Source: JAVBJN01 sp031546985 (GTDB lineage: Bacteria; Bacteroidota; Bacteroidia; Chitinophagales; Chitinophagaceae). Taken from it: 39,149 bases of DNA. The stretch spans positions 1 to 39,149 of the forward strand of contig JAVBJN010000061.1 of NCBI GenBank assembly GCA_031546985.1, given 5' to 3'. The position numbers and the translations under genes were made by a program. The notes beneath the pieces were generated by a model. It had not been told where the DNA came from and did no database searches. It was given only the letters and a program-made list of their open reading frames with translations. How positions within the stretch are numbered: position 1 is the stretch's first letter; each line of letters starts with the position of its first letter. Positions 1 to 6,982 of the stretch are shown piece after piece.

Positions 1-154
1 AGATACTGCTCCCTCCGGGGCAGCATGACAGATTCGTTTAATGCTATATCTCATATAGCTTGTCATCCTGCGCGAGTGACGCAGGAGCGAGGTGCAGGAT
101 CTTTTTCTGGATCATCAAAATGAGAGATACTGCTCCCTCCGGGGCAGCATGACA
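1..154. repeat. Intergenic repeat element, family A
   Basis: An identical 30-bp sequence lies at 1-30 and 125-154 (begins AGATACTGCTCCC, ends GGCAGCATGACA). Between the copies is a segment beginning TGTCATCCTGCGCGAGTG near 70-87 and a short inverted repeat around CTATATCTCATATAG. The same modules recur in opposite orientation, with an interruption, at 28894-29020, so this is a dispersed family and not a local duplication. The second copy ends only four bases before the stop codon of the leftward gene at 159. No coding potential is seen. Confidence 0.8.
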
Positions 155-158
155 AATA

Positions 159-812
159 CTACCGGGTAATGTGAAAATTAAAAGTTGGCGTTTTAAGCAT
201 CCCCATCAATCGCACCCATACCGGCAGCAACATTTCGGTGCCCCTGGCATTGGAGATATCACCCAGATCGTGCACATGCTTCCAGCCAAACCATTGCTGC
301 AGAATATCCATCACCTTCTCTTTCGCATCGGCATCATTGCCACAAATAAACAGGTCGTGATCGCCTTGCAGCAGCGATGGATTTACCATCACATTACTGC
401 TTACCGTATTGAGCGCTTTTACCACTTTGGTTTCGGGGTATGCTTTCTGAATCTCCTCGCCCAGCGAGGTGGTATTGCATAAAGAAGGGATTAATATGGG
501 TGGCATACCCTGCGAGAAATCGAGTGGGTTGGATATATCGATCAGGATTTTGCCTTTCAGGTTTGCTGCACCTGCTTGTTTAAGAATATCAAGTGCATGT
601 TCTCCTTTGGTACAGTTAAAAATGATATCGCCAAATGCTGCGGCATCGGCAAATGTACCCTGTGAGGCGCCGGTGCGGTGGGTGCGCACCCAATCGTGCG
701 CTTTTTCATTATCTGCTGTGCGGGAGCCCATCATGACCTCATTACTCAGCATAATGAGTTTAGAACCAATGGTGTTGCCTACCATCCCGGTTCCGAGTAC
801 ACCGATTTTCAT
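159..812 (-). CDS. NAD(P)-binding reductase-like protein (F420-dependent NADP reductase family)
   Basis: This 217-residue protein opens with a dinucleotide-binding motif, GVLGTGMVG at residues 4-12, followed by a Rossmann-type fold. The segment LKGKILIDISNPLDFS and a following KVVKALNTVSS match the pattern of the F420-dependent NADP reductase / prephenate-dehydrogenase-like NADP-binding family (PF03807 type). Length is normal for stand-alone members. The substrate is unknown: in Bacteroidota, which generally lack F420, such proteins are simply called NAD(P)-binding or NADPH-dependent reductase-like, and I infer an oxidoreductase acting with NADP(H). It appears monocistronic; the next gene in the same direction lies 374 bases upstream across a repeat-rich gap. 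Start ATG at 810-812 is placed directly before the glycine-rich motif. Confidence 0.85.
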   Translation of the reverse strand: MKIGVLGTGMVGNTIGSKLIMLSNEVMMGSRTADNEKAHDWVRTHRTGASQGTFADAAAFGDIIFNCTKGEHALDILKQAGAANLKGKILIDISNPLDFSQGMPPILIPSLCNTTSLGEEIQKAYPETKVVKALNTVSSNVMVNPSLLQGDHDLFICGNDADAKEKVMDILQQWFGWKHVHDLGDISNARGTEMLLPVWVRLMGMLKTPTFNFHITR

Positions 813-1186
813 ACGTCTTGATTTTATAGGTTTCTATATTATCAAAGATAATCAATATACGAGTATGTGGGTGTTAAGGAAAAGCGGGGTGCGAGGAGGT
901 TTCACGCAAAGGCACGGAGAAGCAATGTTGGAGGGTTTCGCGCGAAGCCGCAGGGGTGGAGGGCGCAAAGCTCCAACTCGTGAGAAAGATACTAGGGATT
1001 CCTATTCTCTATTGACTATTCACCATTGACCACTCAGGTGCCTAAGCTTCGGTACCTGAGCCCCGCATGGGCGGGACAGGCTCTGCCGAAGGTCACTTCT
1101 GGAGGCTCACGACGGGGGTGCGGGAATATCTTCTGCTTAGGCCTGGCAGGACCTACGGACCTGACAGGCCTTGACTTTCACCTTTG
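813..1186. repeat. Gene-free interval filled with several repeat families
   Basis: This 374-base gap holds no credible gene. From left to right it contains: 896-920, a copy of the motif TTCACGCAAAGGCACGGAG, which matches in reverse complement part of the 70-bp array unit at 24946-25241; 1033-1060, an inverted repeat CTCAGGTGC...GTACCTGAG of family B type; 1061-1080, CCCCGCATGGGCGGGACAGG of family D; and 1141-1169, an imperfect palindrome GCCTGGCAGG...CCTGACAGGC of family C. The promoter of the gene ending at 159 should lie near 820-880, but I see no clear TAnnTTTG box. No obvious T-tract terminator follows the histidine kinase stop at 1187; the palindrome may serve instead (inference). Confidence 0.65.
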
Positions 1187-4100
1187 TCATGACTCCGCCA
1201 CTGGGAACTCTACATAAAACGTAGTGCCTTTATCTGGTTCGGTCTGGTACCATATCCTACCCTGGCTGTACTCAACCATATCCCTTGTCATAGCCAATCC
1301 GAGGCCGGTGCCGGATGATTTGGTGGTAAAATTTGGGGTAAACAACTTGGCTTCAGCATCGGGAGAAATACCGGTACCGTTGTCTTGTATCGCAATCACC
1401 ACCACATCGCCATTGCGCTCTGCCCTCAGTACCACATGACCTCTGCGGTCGTCGGGTACCGACTGGGCTGCATTCTGAATGAGGTTGGTAAAGATGCGGA
1501 TCAGGTGATTTTTATTGCCCAGGATGTAAACCTTATCCTGCGGCACCACAAATTCATATAAACATTGCTCATTACTGTGGTACATGCCGGTTACGGCTTT
1601 CAGGGAATCCTGGAGCAACAGCACCTCGCGGTTTACTTTAGGCAGGTTGGCAAAAGTGCCAAACTCCGATGCGATGCTGCTGAGGTGCTCGATCTGCTCT
1701 ACCAACGTATTGGTTACCCTATCGCTCAGTTCGCGGATATTGCCATGGCCAGATTCAATTGCTTTTTGTAAAAACTGAATACTCAGTTTCATCGGCGTAA
1801 GCGGATTCTTAATTTCATGGGCTACCTGCCGGGCCATCTCGCGCCAGGCCCCTTCCCTTTCGGACTTGGCCAGCAACTGCGCGCCTTCTTCTACCTGGTG
1901 CACCATCTTGTTATACTCCTGCACCAATACGCCAATTTCATCGTTGTATTTCCACTCCAGCAGCTGGTTTTCGCCCTGCAAACGGAACGATTTAAACTTG
2001 TCGGTAATGATGGTAAACGACTTGGTAATACTGCGTGTAACCATCACCGCAAGAATACCGGCAAGGAAAAATATAAACGCGTTAATGTTGATGAGCGCTA
2101 CTATAATGTTGGAAATCTCCTGCCGCAGATCGTTCTGCGAATCATAAAACGGAATGTTTACCACTCCCAGCAAATTTCCTTCAATATCGCGAATGGGGGC
2201 ATAGGCCGATTTGTAGGTAAAATTACCAATCAGCTCAGGCTCCAGGAAGAAATTCTGATACCGGTTACGTATGGCAAACAAGGCATCGGGGTTTACGATT
2301 TCGGCCTGCAAGCCCTTCTCAAAAATTTCGGGCTGGGTAGAATATAAAAGGTTGCCGTAACTACTGTAAATGTTGCAATCAATCTGGTTGGCTTTGGCGA
2401 TATTGTACAACTCGGTTTTAAACTGGCGCTGCACCGCAATGGTATCAAACACTTCGTGGGTTACACCGGCGGAGTTGATGCCGGTAGACATATCAATGTA
2501 GGCATTAACCACTTGCAACAGGTGCGCCAGGTTCTGCCGCTGGTTGCGCTCATACCGGTTTATAAAAAACAGGATGGTGGTAGTGCCCACAACAATAAAG
2601 GAGAACAGTACCAACCCAATTGTAGACAAATGAATGCGGTTGGTTAAACCAGGATTAAACGTAAACACCAGTCGCTTCCATGAAAAACGGGAATACGTTA
2701 TAACCGTCATAATGTATACCACCACCAGCATAAGCAGGAACAAGCCAAAGAAATACGCAAACAAGGTGATAAGCTCAAATACCCCTTTGCGGGCATTAAC
2801 AATACCCACCACCACATTGCTGTTGGGCTCACGGTACCACAGTTCGGTATAGTCGCCACGCGATACCCTTTCGAGTTCTTTTTGCTGGTTGCTTTTAATC
2901 CGGTATGGGAAATTGTATGCGCCATACTGGTGCACCATTACCCCATTGTTGTATACCGCATAGTTGTAGTTGGGCAGCAGGTTGGAAGCCTGGTCTTCAT
3001 AACGCACCAGCAACTCGGGGTATACTGCCTGCCCGTTGTTTTTACGGGGCATAAACTCCATAAACAAATAGCCCAATGTATCGTTTACACCACTGCGAAA
3101 AGCCGTACGGGTCCAGATATGGTTGAGTGTAAACGAATCGGCCTGCTGCATTACCGTTATACCCGTCGGAAAAGTGCCACTAAGGCTTTCAAAAGACCGG
3201 TAGGTATTAACCGGTTGGTGGTAGGCATCAAAAAAGTAGCTTTTTACTTCAAACCGGCTCAGGTAGCCACCCAGGTAAGAATACGAAATGTATTCATCGG
3301 GGCTGCTCATGTCCTCAAACCCACGAATATAATCCTTGAGCAAGCGATCCTGCTGCACCTTATCCTGTAGTTCATTGAGCAGGTATGCCGCTACCGGATC
3401 TTGCTGCCGGGCCAGTTTACTGGCAAAATAAATACGGTTATTTTCATCCCTCACATTGTTGTAGAGATAGAGCAACATCGTACCTGTAATGGCAAAAAAC
3501 AACAACCAGTACACCAGCCTGAAATTGAATACTTCGAGCCTGGCCTTCCAGAATGAGCGGTCCATCATTACCAACAGCAGCACCAGCCAGGGCAGCACAA
3601 TAAACACAGTAGGAAAAATGTATTTCTCCTTTTCGAGCATAATCATGGCTGCCGTAGCGCATACCACCAGCAGGTATTTGAGCCAGCGCGACTTGCCGGC
3701 CTTATTCATAATTTCGTTAAACAACGAACCCAGGATAAACTGGTTCAGAAACACCAGCCCGATAATGATTAAGCCAATGAGCGAGTATACATTGAGACTG
3801 AAAAAATTAATAACATCGAATGAAATGCTGGAGTCAATTACCAGGCTTCGGATAAGCTTGAGGTTAAAGAGCGATAAGGTGCCTATCACTATAGCCCCTC
3901 CTGTTACGATAAGCCAGGGATGAACATACCGCAATGCAAAATCGCGGAGCGGATCAAAACAATTGTCGCGGATAAATACAATAAGCCCTGTACTCAGCAG
4001 CAGCGTAATGAGCACATGCCCCAGCGAAGGAAAGAGGTTACTGGACGCATACCAGTAAGGATTAAACAATTCATACACACTCAAATCGAGCGGGTAGCGT

Positions 4101-4906
4101 AATGAGAATACGCTTAACCGGGCGGCTAATGTAACTGCCAGTATGCACAGCAGACCCAGCCAGGCTTTGCCACTGCGCTCTCTTACGTAAATACTCAACT
4201 CATAAAGAAATGCATAAGTGAGCGTAAATATGCCCAGCGTGAGCAACAGGCATAGCCAGCCATTTAAACCATCGGCCGGAATACCGCTTATGACATTGAG
4301 GTAAAAAACTTCTTTGCCATCCAGGTTGCGGATAGCCACATTCCGCCGGCTTTTATCAAATTGAATGGGAATATCGGCAGGAATCCGTTTGTCGGCTACA
4401 AAATAATCGCGCAGGTAATTGTTGCGCACCGGAAACTTGTATTTCACCGGCAGCAAAGCCACCAACTCATACTTTCCCTGCGGGCTGCCATAGCCAAAAA
4501 CCGTGCTGTAATACACGTAATAGCCATTCTTTAATATTACCAACTCTCCTCCGGGATCGGCATGTTTCAGATCCTGGAACGGAAAAGCCGTATTGCTGTT
4601 CCAGAAATACAGGCTATCGTTCTTAAACAGGTAAAACAGGAAAGGAAGATCGGTTAACTTTTGAATGGCAGCTTCATCCGAACCCGACATTACCGAGGGT
4701 ATCCAGTTTTCGGGGTGCGCCTTTAACCCTCGCCAGGCTTTATCCTGTACCAGTAAATGGTTTTCTACTTTTTCGCGGATAGCCTCGGGACGGTTGGCGT
4801 TTTCGCTACGCACCATCATAACCCCCAGGAATACCAGCAGCACCAAAGCGCCTACCAGCAGCCAGAGTTTTTTCCGGACAAATGTTACAAACGAAAGTCC
4901 TTTCAA
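1187..4906 (-). CDS. Giant multi-span NtrY-like sensor histidine kinase
   Basis: A 1239-residue membrane sensor kinase. One transmembrane segment at about 13-32 is followed by an extracytoplasmic region to about 215. A bundle of about eight segments follows (216-236, 248-267, 293-312, 330-348, 373-393, 409-424, 430-448, 463-482), then a second extracytoplasmic domain to about 705, segments at 709-737 and 757-783, a third extracytoplasmic domain to about 930, and a last segment at 933-956. A HAMP-like linker (about 957-1010), a phosphoacceptor motif AHEIKNPLTPMK with His1030, an N box (NLIQNAAQ, Asn1145), and G boxes DNGTGIS and GTGLGLA complete an apparently active kinase. The catalytic region resembles NtrY. 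The signal is unknown. It lies 4 bases downstream of mazG in the same direction; no response regulator is adjacent. Confidence 0.9.
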   Translation of the reverse strand: MKGLSFVTFVRKKLWLLVGALVLLVFLGVMMVRSENANRPEAIREKVENHLLVQDKAWRGLKAHPENWIPSVMSGSDEAAIQKLTDLPFLFYLFKNDSLYFWNSNTAFPFQDLKHADPGGELVILKNGYYVYYSTVFGYGSPQGKYELVALLPVKYKFPVRNNYLRDYFVADKRIPADIPIQFDKSRRNVAIRNLDGKEVFYLNVISGIPADGLNGWLCLLLTLGIFTLTYAFLYELSIYVRERSGKAWLGLLCILAVTLAARLSVFSLRYPLDLSVYELFNPYWYASSNLFPSLGHVLITLLLSTGLIVFIRDNCFDPLRDFALRYVHPWLIVTGGAIVIGTLSLFNLKLIRSLVIDSSISFDVINFFSLNVYSLIGLIIIGLVFLNQFILGSLFNEIMNKAGKSRWLKYLLVVCATAAMIMLEKEKYIFPTVFIVLPWLVLLLVMMDRSFWKARLEVFNFRLVYWLLFFAITGTMLLYLYNNVRDENNRIYFASKLARQQDPVAAYLLNELQDKVQQDRLLKDYIRGFEDMSSPDEYISYSYLGGYLSRFEVKSYFFDAYHQPVNTYRSFESLSGTFPTGITVMQQADSFTLNHIWTRTAFRSGVNDTLGYLFMEFMPRKNNGQAVYPELLVRYEDQASNLLPNYNYAVYNNGVMVHQYGAYNFPYRIKSNQQKELERVSRGDYTELWYREPNSNVVVGIVNARKGVFELITLFAYFFGLFLLMLVVVYIMTVITYSRFSWKRLVFTFNPGLTNRIHLSTIGLVLFSFIVVGTTTILFFINRYERNQRQNLAHLLQVVNAYIDMSTGINSAGVTHEVFDTIAVQRQFKTELYNIAKANQIDCNIYSSYGNLLYSTQPEIFEKGLQAEIVNPDALFAIRNRYQNFFLEPELIGNFTYKSAYAPIRDIEGNLLGVVNIPFYDSQNDLRQEISNIIVALININAFIFFLAGILAVMVTRSITKSFTIITDKFKSFRLQGENQLLEWKYNDEIGVLVQEYNKMVHQVEEGAQLLAKSEREGAWREMARQVAHEIKNPLTPMKLSIQFLQKAIESGHGNIRELSDRVTNTLVEQIEHLSSIASEFGTFANLPKVNREVLLLQDSLKAVTGMYHSNEQCLYEFVVPQDKVYILGNKNHLIRIFTNLIQNAAQSVPDDRRGHVVLRAERNGDVVVIAIQDNGTGISPDAEAKLFTPNFTTKSSGTGLGLAMTRDMVEYSQGRIWYQTEPDKGTTFYVEFPVAES

Positions 4907-4910
4907 ACGG

Positions 4911-5684
4911 TTATAGTTTTTCTGAAGATTTTACTTTGTTCCAGATCGCATCCATTTCTTCCAGGCTCATATCGTGCAGCGCTTTTCCTTCTGCTGCTGC
5001 CTGTACTTCCATAGCCTGAAAACGGCGCTGAAATTTCTTATTGGTTTTTTCCAGTGCATTCTCCGCATCGATATGCAGAAAACGCGAGTAGTTGATGAGT
5101 GAGAACATCAGATCGCCAAACTCATCTTCCAGGTACTCATGCGGGGCGCCGGTGTCTACCTCGTGTCTAAACTCCTCCAGTTCTTCTTTCACTTTATCCC
5201 ACACCTGCTCCTTGTTTTCCCATTCAAAACCCACCTGCCTGGCTTTTCCTTGCAGCCGCATGGCTTTAATGAGCGCAGGCATGCCTGGTGGCACACCATC
5301 CAACACCGATTTTTTTCCTTCCTTGAGTTTCAGCTTTTCCCAGTTCTGCTTTACCTGCTCCTCATTTTCTACCACCACATCGCCATAAATATGCGGATGC
5401 CGAGAAATGAGTTTATCACATACCGTACCAATCACATCATTGATATTGAACTGCTGCTGCTCGCTGGCGATCTTGCTGTAAAACACAATGTGCAGCAATA
5501 CATCGCCCAGCTCTTCTTTCATGCCCTTCCAGTTTTCGTCGGTAATGGCCCCCGTAAGTTCGTAAATCTCTTCCAGGGTCTGCTGCCGCAGCGTGTGAAT
5601 GGTCTGTTTCTTATCCCACGGGCATTTTTCCCGCAGTTCATCCATTATCGTTACCAGGCGTTCCAGGTTGTTCACTTGTTCCAT
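4911..5684 (-). CDS. mazG: Nucleoside triphosphate pyrophosphohydrolase MazG
   Basis: The 257-residue protein has two tandem MazG all-alpha domains. The first carries EEIYELTGAI and EELGDVLLHIVF (about residues 38-68). The second carries EELEEFRHEV and EDEFGDLMFSLINY (about 180-210). The acidic EExxE and ExxD clusters bind magnesium in this family, which hydrolyses NTPs or dNTPs to the monophosphate and pyrophosphate and is thought to clear aberrant nucleotides. Length fits E. coli MazG (263). The start is followed by EQVNNLERLVTIMDELR, the usual family beginning with the RLxxIMxxLR pattern. It lies between ubiX (55-base gap) and the large kinase (4-base gap), all leftward, so the three are probably co-transcribed. 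Confidence 0.95.
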   Translation of the reverse strand: MEQVNNLERLVTIMDELREKCPWDKKQTIHTLRQQTLEEIYELTGAITDENWKGMKEELGDVLLHIVFYSKIASEQQQFNINDVIGTVCDKLISRHPHIYGDVVVENEEQVKQNWEKLKLKEGKKSVLDGVPPGMPALIKAMRLQGKARQVGFEWENKEQVWDKVKEELEEFRHEVDTGAPHEYLEDEFGDLMFSLINYSRFLHIDAENALEKTNKKFQRRFQAMEVQAAAEGKALHDMSLEEMDAIWNKVKSSEKL

Positions 5685-5739
5685 GAGCAGGTATCTTTCT
5701 TATTATTTATTATTTAATGAGTTGGGGGAGGCAAGCGTG

Positions 5740-6297
5740 TTATGCACCCCATTTAAAGCGGTCTTTTACATCAAAACCAGCCAGGGCCAGCGCCCGGTGC
5801 ACCACGGTAAGCGCTACTTCTTCTATCGTCTGCGGCTTGCTGTAAAACGAGGGCGTAGCCGGGCACACAATGCCGCCCGCTTCGGTAAGCGCTGCCATAT
5901 TCTTAATATGTATAAGGCTGTAAGGCGTTTCGCGCACTACACATACCAGTTTGCGGCGCTCTTTGAGCATTACATCGGCAGCCCTGGTCACCAGGTCGTT
6001 AGATGTACCCTGCGCAATGCGGGAGAGTGTACCCATAGAGCAAGGCACCACAATCATGGCTTCGCAACCTGCGCTGCCCGAGGCAATAGGCGCATGAAAA
6101 TCATGTTTGTCAAAGAAGCGAAAGCCATAGTTTTTGTACGTTTCCTCTTCCAGTTCGGTCTGCCAAACGGTAGCCGCATTGTCGCTCATTACCACGCCTA
6201 CCTCATCGGGTTTTAACATTTTGCTGAGTATCTCCATACACAATTTTGCATATATTGCACCACTGGCACCCGTAATGGCTAAGGCTATTTTAATCAT
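5740..6297 (-). CDS. ubiX: Flavin prenyltransferase UbiX
   Basis: This 185-residue flavoprotein joins dimethylallyl phosphate to FMN to make prenylated FMN, the cofactor of UbiD-type decarboxylases. It shows the N-terminal FMN-binding motif IALAITGASGAIYA, the mid-protein VVPCSMGTLSRIAQG, and the late RRKLVCVVRETPYSLIH, all hallmark UbiX segments. Start is set at the ATG at 6295-6297; the open frame extends 48 codons upstream, but that extension does not resemble the family and runs over the divergent thioredoxin gene. UbiD is not in this window. It is the first gene of a leftward block with mazG and the kinase. A possible -7 box lies upstream at 6315-6322. Confidence 0.96.
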   Translation of the reverse strand: MIKIALAITGASGAIYAKLCMEILSKMLKPDEVGVVMSDNAATVWQTELEEETYKNYGFRFFDKHDFHAPIASGSAGCEAMIVVPCSMGTLSRIAQGTSNDLVTRAADVMLKERRKLVCVVRETPYSLIHIKNMAALTEAGGIVCPATPSFYSKPQTIEEVALTVVHRALALAGFDVKDRFKWGA

Positions 6298-6314
6298 ATA
6301 GTTGCGCTTCAATG

Positions 6315-6322
6315 TAAATATA
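6315..6322 (-). promoter_or_regulatory. Possible -7 box for ubiX-mazG-kinase block
   Basis: On the minus strand this reads TATATTTA, seven of eight positions of the Bacteroidota box TAnnTTTG, 17 bases before the ubiX ATG. It sits in the divergent 59-base gap between ubiX and the thioredoxin-like gene. A single mismatch in an AT-rich gap makes this tentative. Confidence 0.35.
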
Positions 6323-6356
6323 CTTAGTGCCGCCCACTTGAATAAAACTATTACGT

Positions 6357-6896
6357 ATGAAAAAGCTATTGTTAGGACTATTGGTTGTGCTGGGCATGCC
6401 TGCCATAGCACAGAAAAAAGCCCCCAAACCAGAAGCTGCATCCGGCGAAATAAACTGGATCAGCATCCAGGAAGCGGAGCAGCGCATGAAAACAAAACCT
6501 AAAAAGATACTGATAGATGTATACACTTCCTGGTGCGGCTGGTGTAAGGTGATGGATAAAAAAACCTACAGCAACCCCAAAGTGGTAAGCTACATTAACG
6601 ATAATTTCTATGCCATTAAACTGGACGCCGAAACCAAAGACAGCATTCAGTTCCAGGGCCAGAAATTTGGCTACAAACAGGAATACAAAGCCAATATGCT
6701 GGCGGTGCAGATGCTCAACGGTCAAATGGCCTATCCTACCACTGTAATTATGGAAGAGGGCTTTCGCAACCCCATGCCGCTGCAAGGCTACCTCGAAGTA
6801 GGCAATATGGAAATGGTGCTGAAATATGTAGGAGAAAAGATATACAAACACACGCAATTCGACGAATACCAGAAGAGCTTTAAAGCATCCTGGTAG
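6357..6896 (+). CDS. Exported thioredoxin-family protein
   Basis: A 179-residue protein with a Sec signal peptide (lysines, then LLLGLLVVLGMPAIA, cleavage likely near residue 18). It has a thioredoxin fold with the redox pair Cys60-Gly-Trp-Cys63 and a cis-proline motif AYPTTVIM. This arrangement is that of the DUF255/thioredoxin_7-like periplasmic proteins; CGWC differs from the CGPC of classical thioredoxins. The predicted role is thiol-disulfide exchange or reduction in the periplasm. It is divergent from ubiX and ends 28 bases before a hairpin terminator, so it is probably a single-gene transcript. Partner proteins are not evident; the S46 peptidase downstream does contain cysteines, but a link is only speculation. 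Confidence 0.88.
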   Translation: MKKLLLGLLVVLGMPAIAQKKAPKPEAASGEINWISIQEAEQRMKTKPKKILIDVYTSWCGWCKVMDKKTYSNPKVVSYINDNFYAIKLDAETKDSIQFQGQKFGYKQEYKANMLAVQMLNGQMAYPTTVIMEEGFRNPMPLQGYLEVGNMEMVLKYVGEKIYKHTQFDEYQKSFKASW

Positions 6897-6924
6897 CGCG
6901 GTAATAATATCATTCGTTTATGTA

Positions 6925-6951
6925 AAAAGCTTCCGCCAGCCGGGAGCTTTT
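6925..6951 (+). terminator. Terminator of the thioredoxin-like gene
   Basis: A hairpin with stem AAAAGCTTCC / GGGAGCTTTT (one T-G wobble) and loop GCCAGCC is followed by a T-rich stretch, 28 bases after the stop. Its T-rich tail runs into the -7 box of the next gene. Confidence 0.8.
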
Positions 6952-6953
6952 AC

Positions 6954-6961
6954 TATTTTTG
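6954..6961 (+). promoter_or_regulatory. -7 promoter box of the S46 peptidase gene
   Basis: TATTTTTG fits TAnnTTTG exactly and lies 21 bases before the ATG at 6983. It begins only three bases after the upstream terminator hairpin, so the T-tract of one gene and the promoter box of the next share bases. Confidence 0.6.
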
Positions 6962-6982
6962 AAGGTTTAACGGCTCATAACA

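Noticed and set aside
6298..6441. A 48-residue N-terminal extension of ubiX
   Set aside because: It runs over the divergent thioredoxin-like gene and does not resemble UbiX; the ATG at 6297 gives the standard start.
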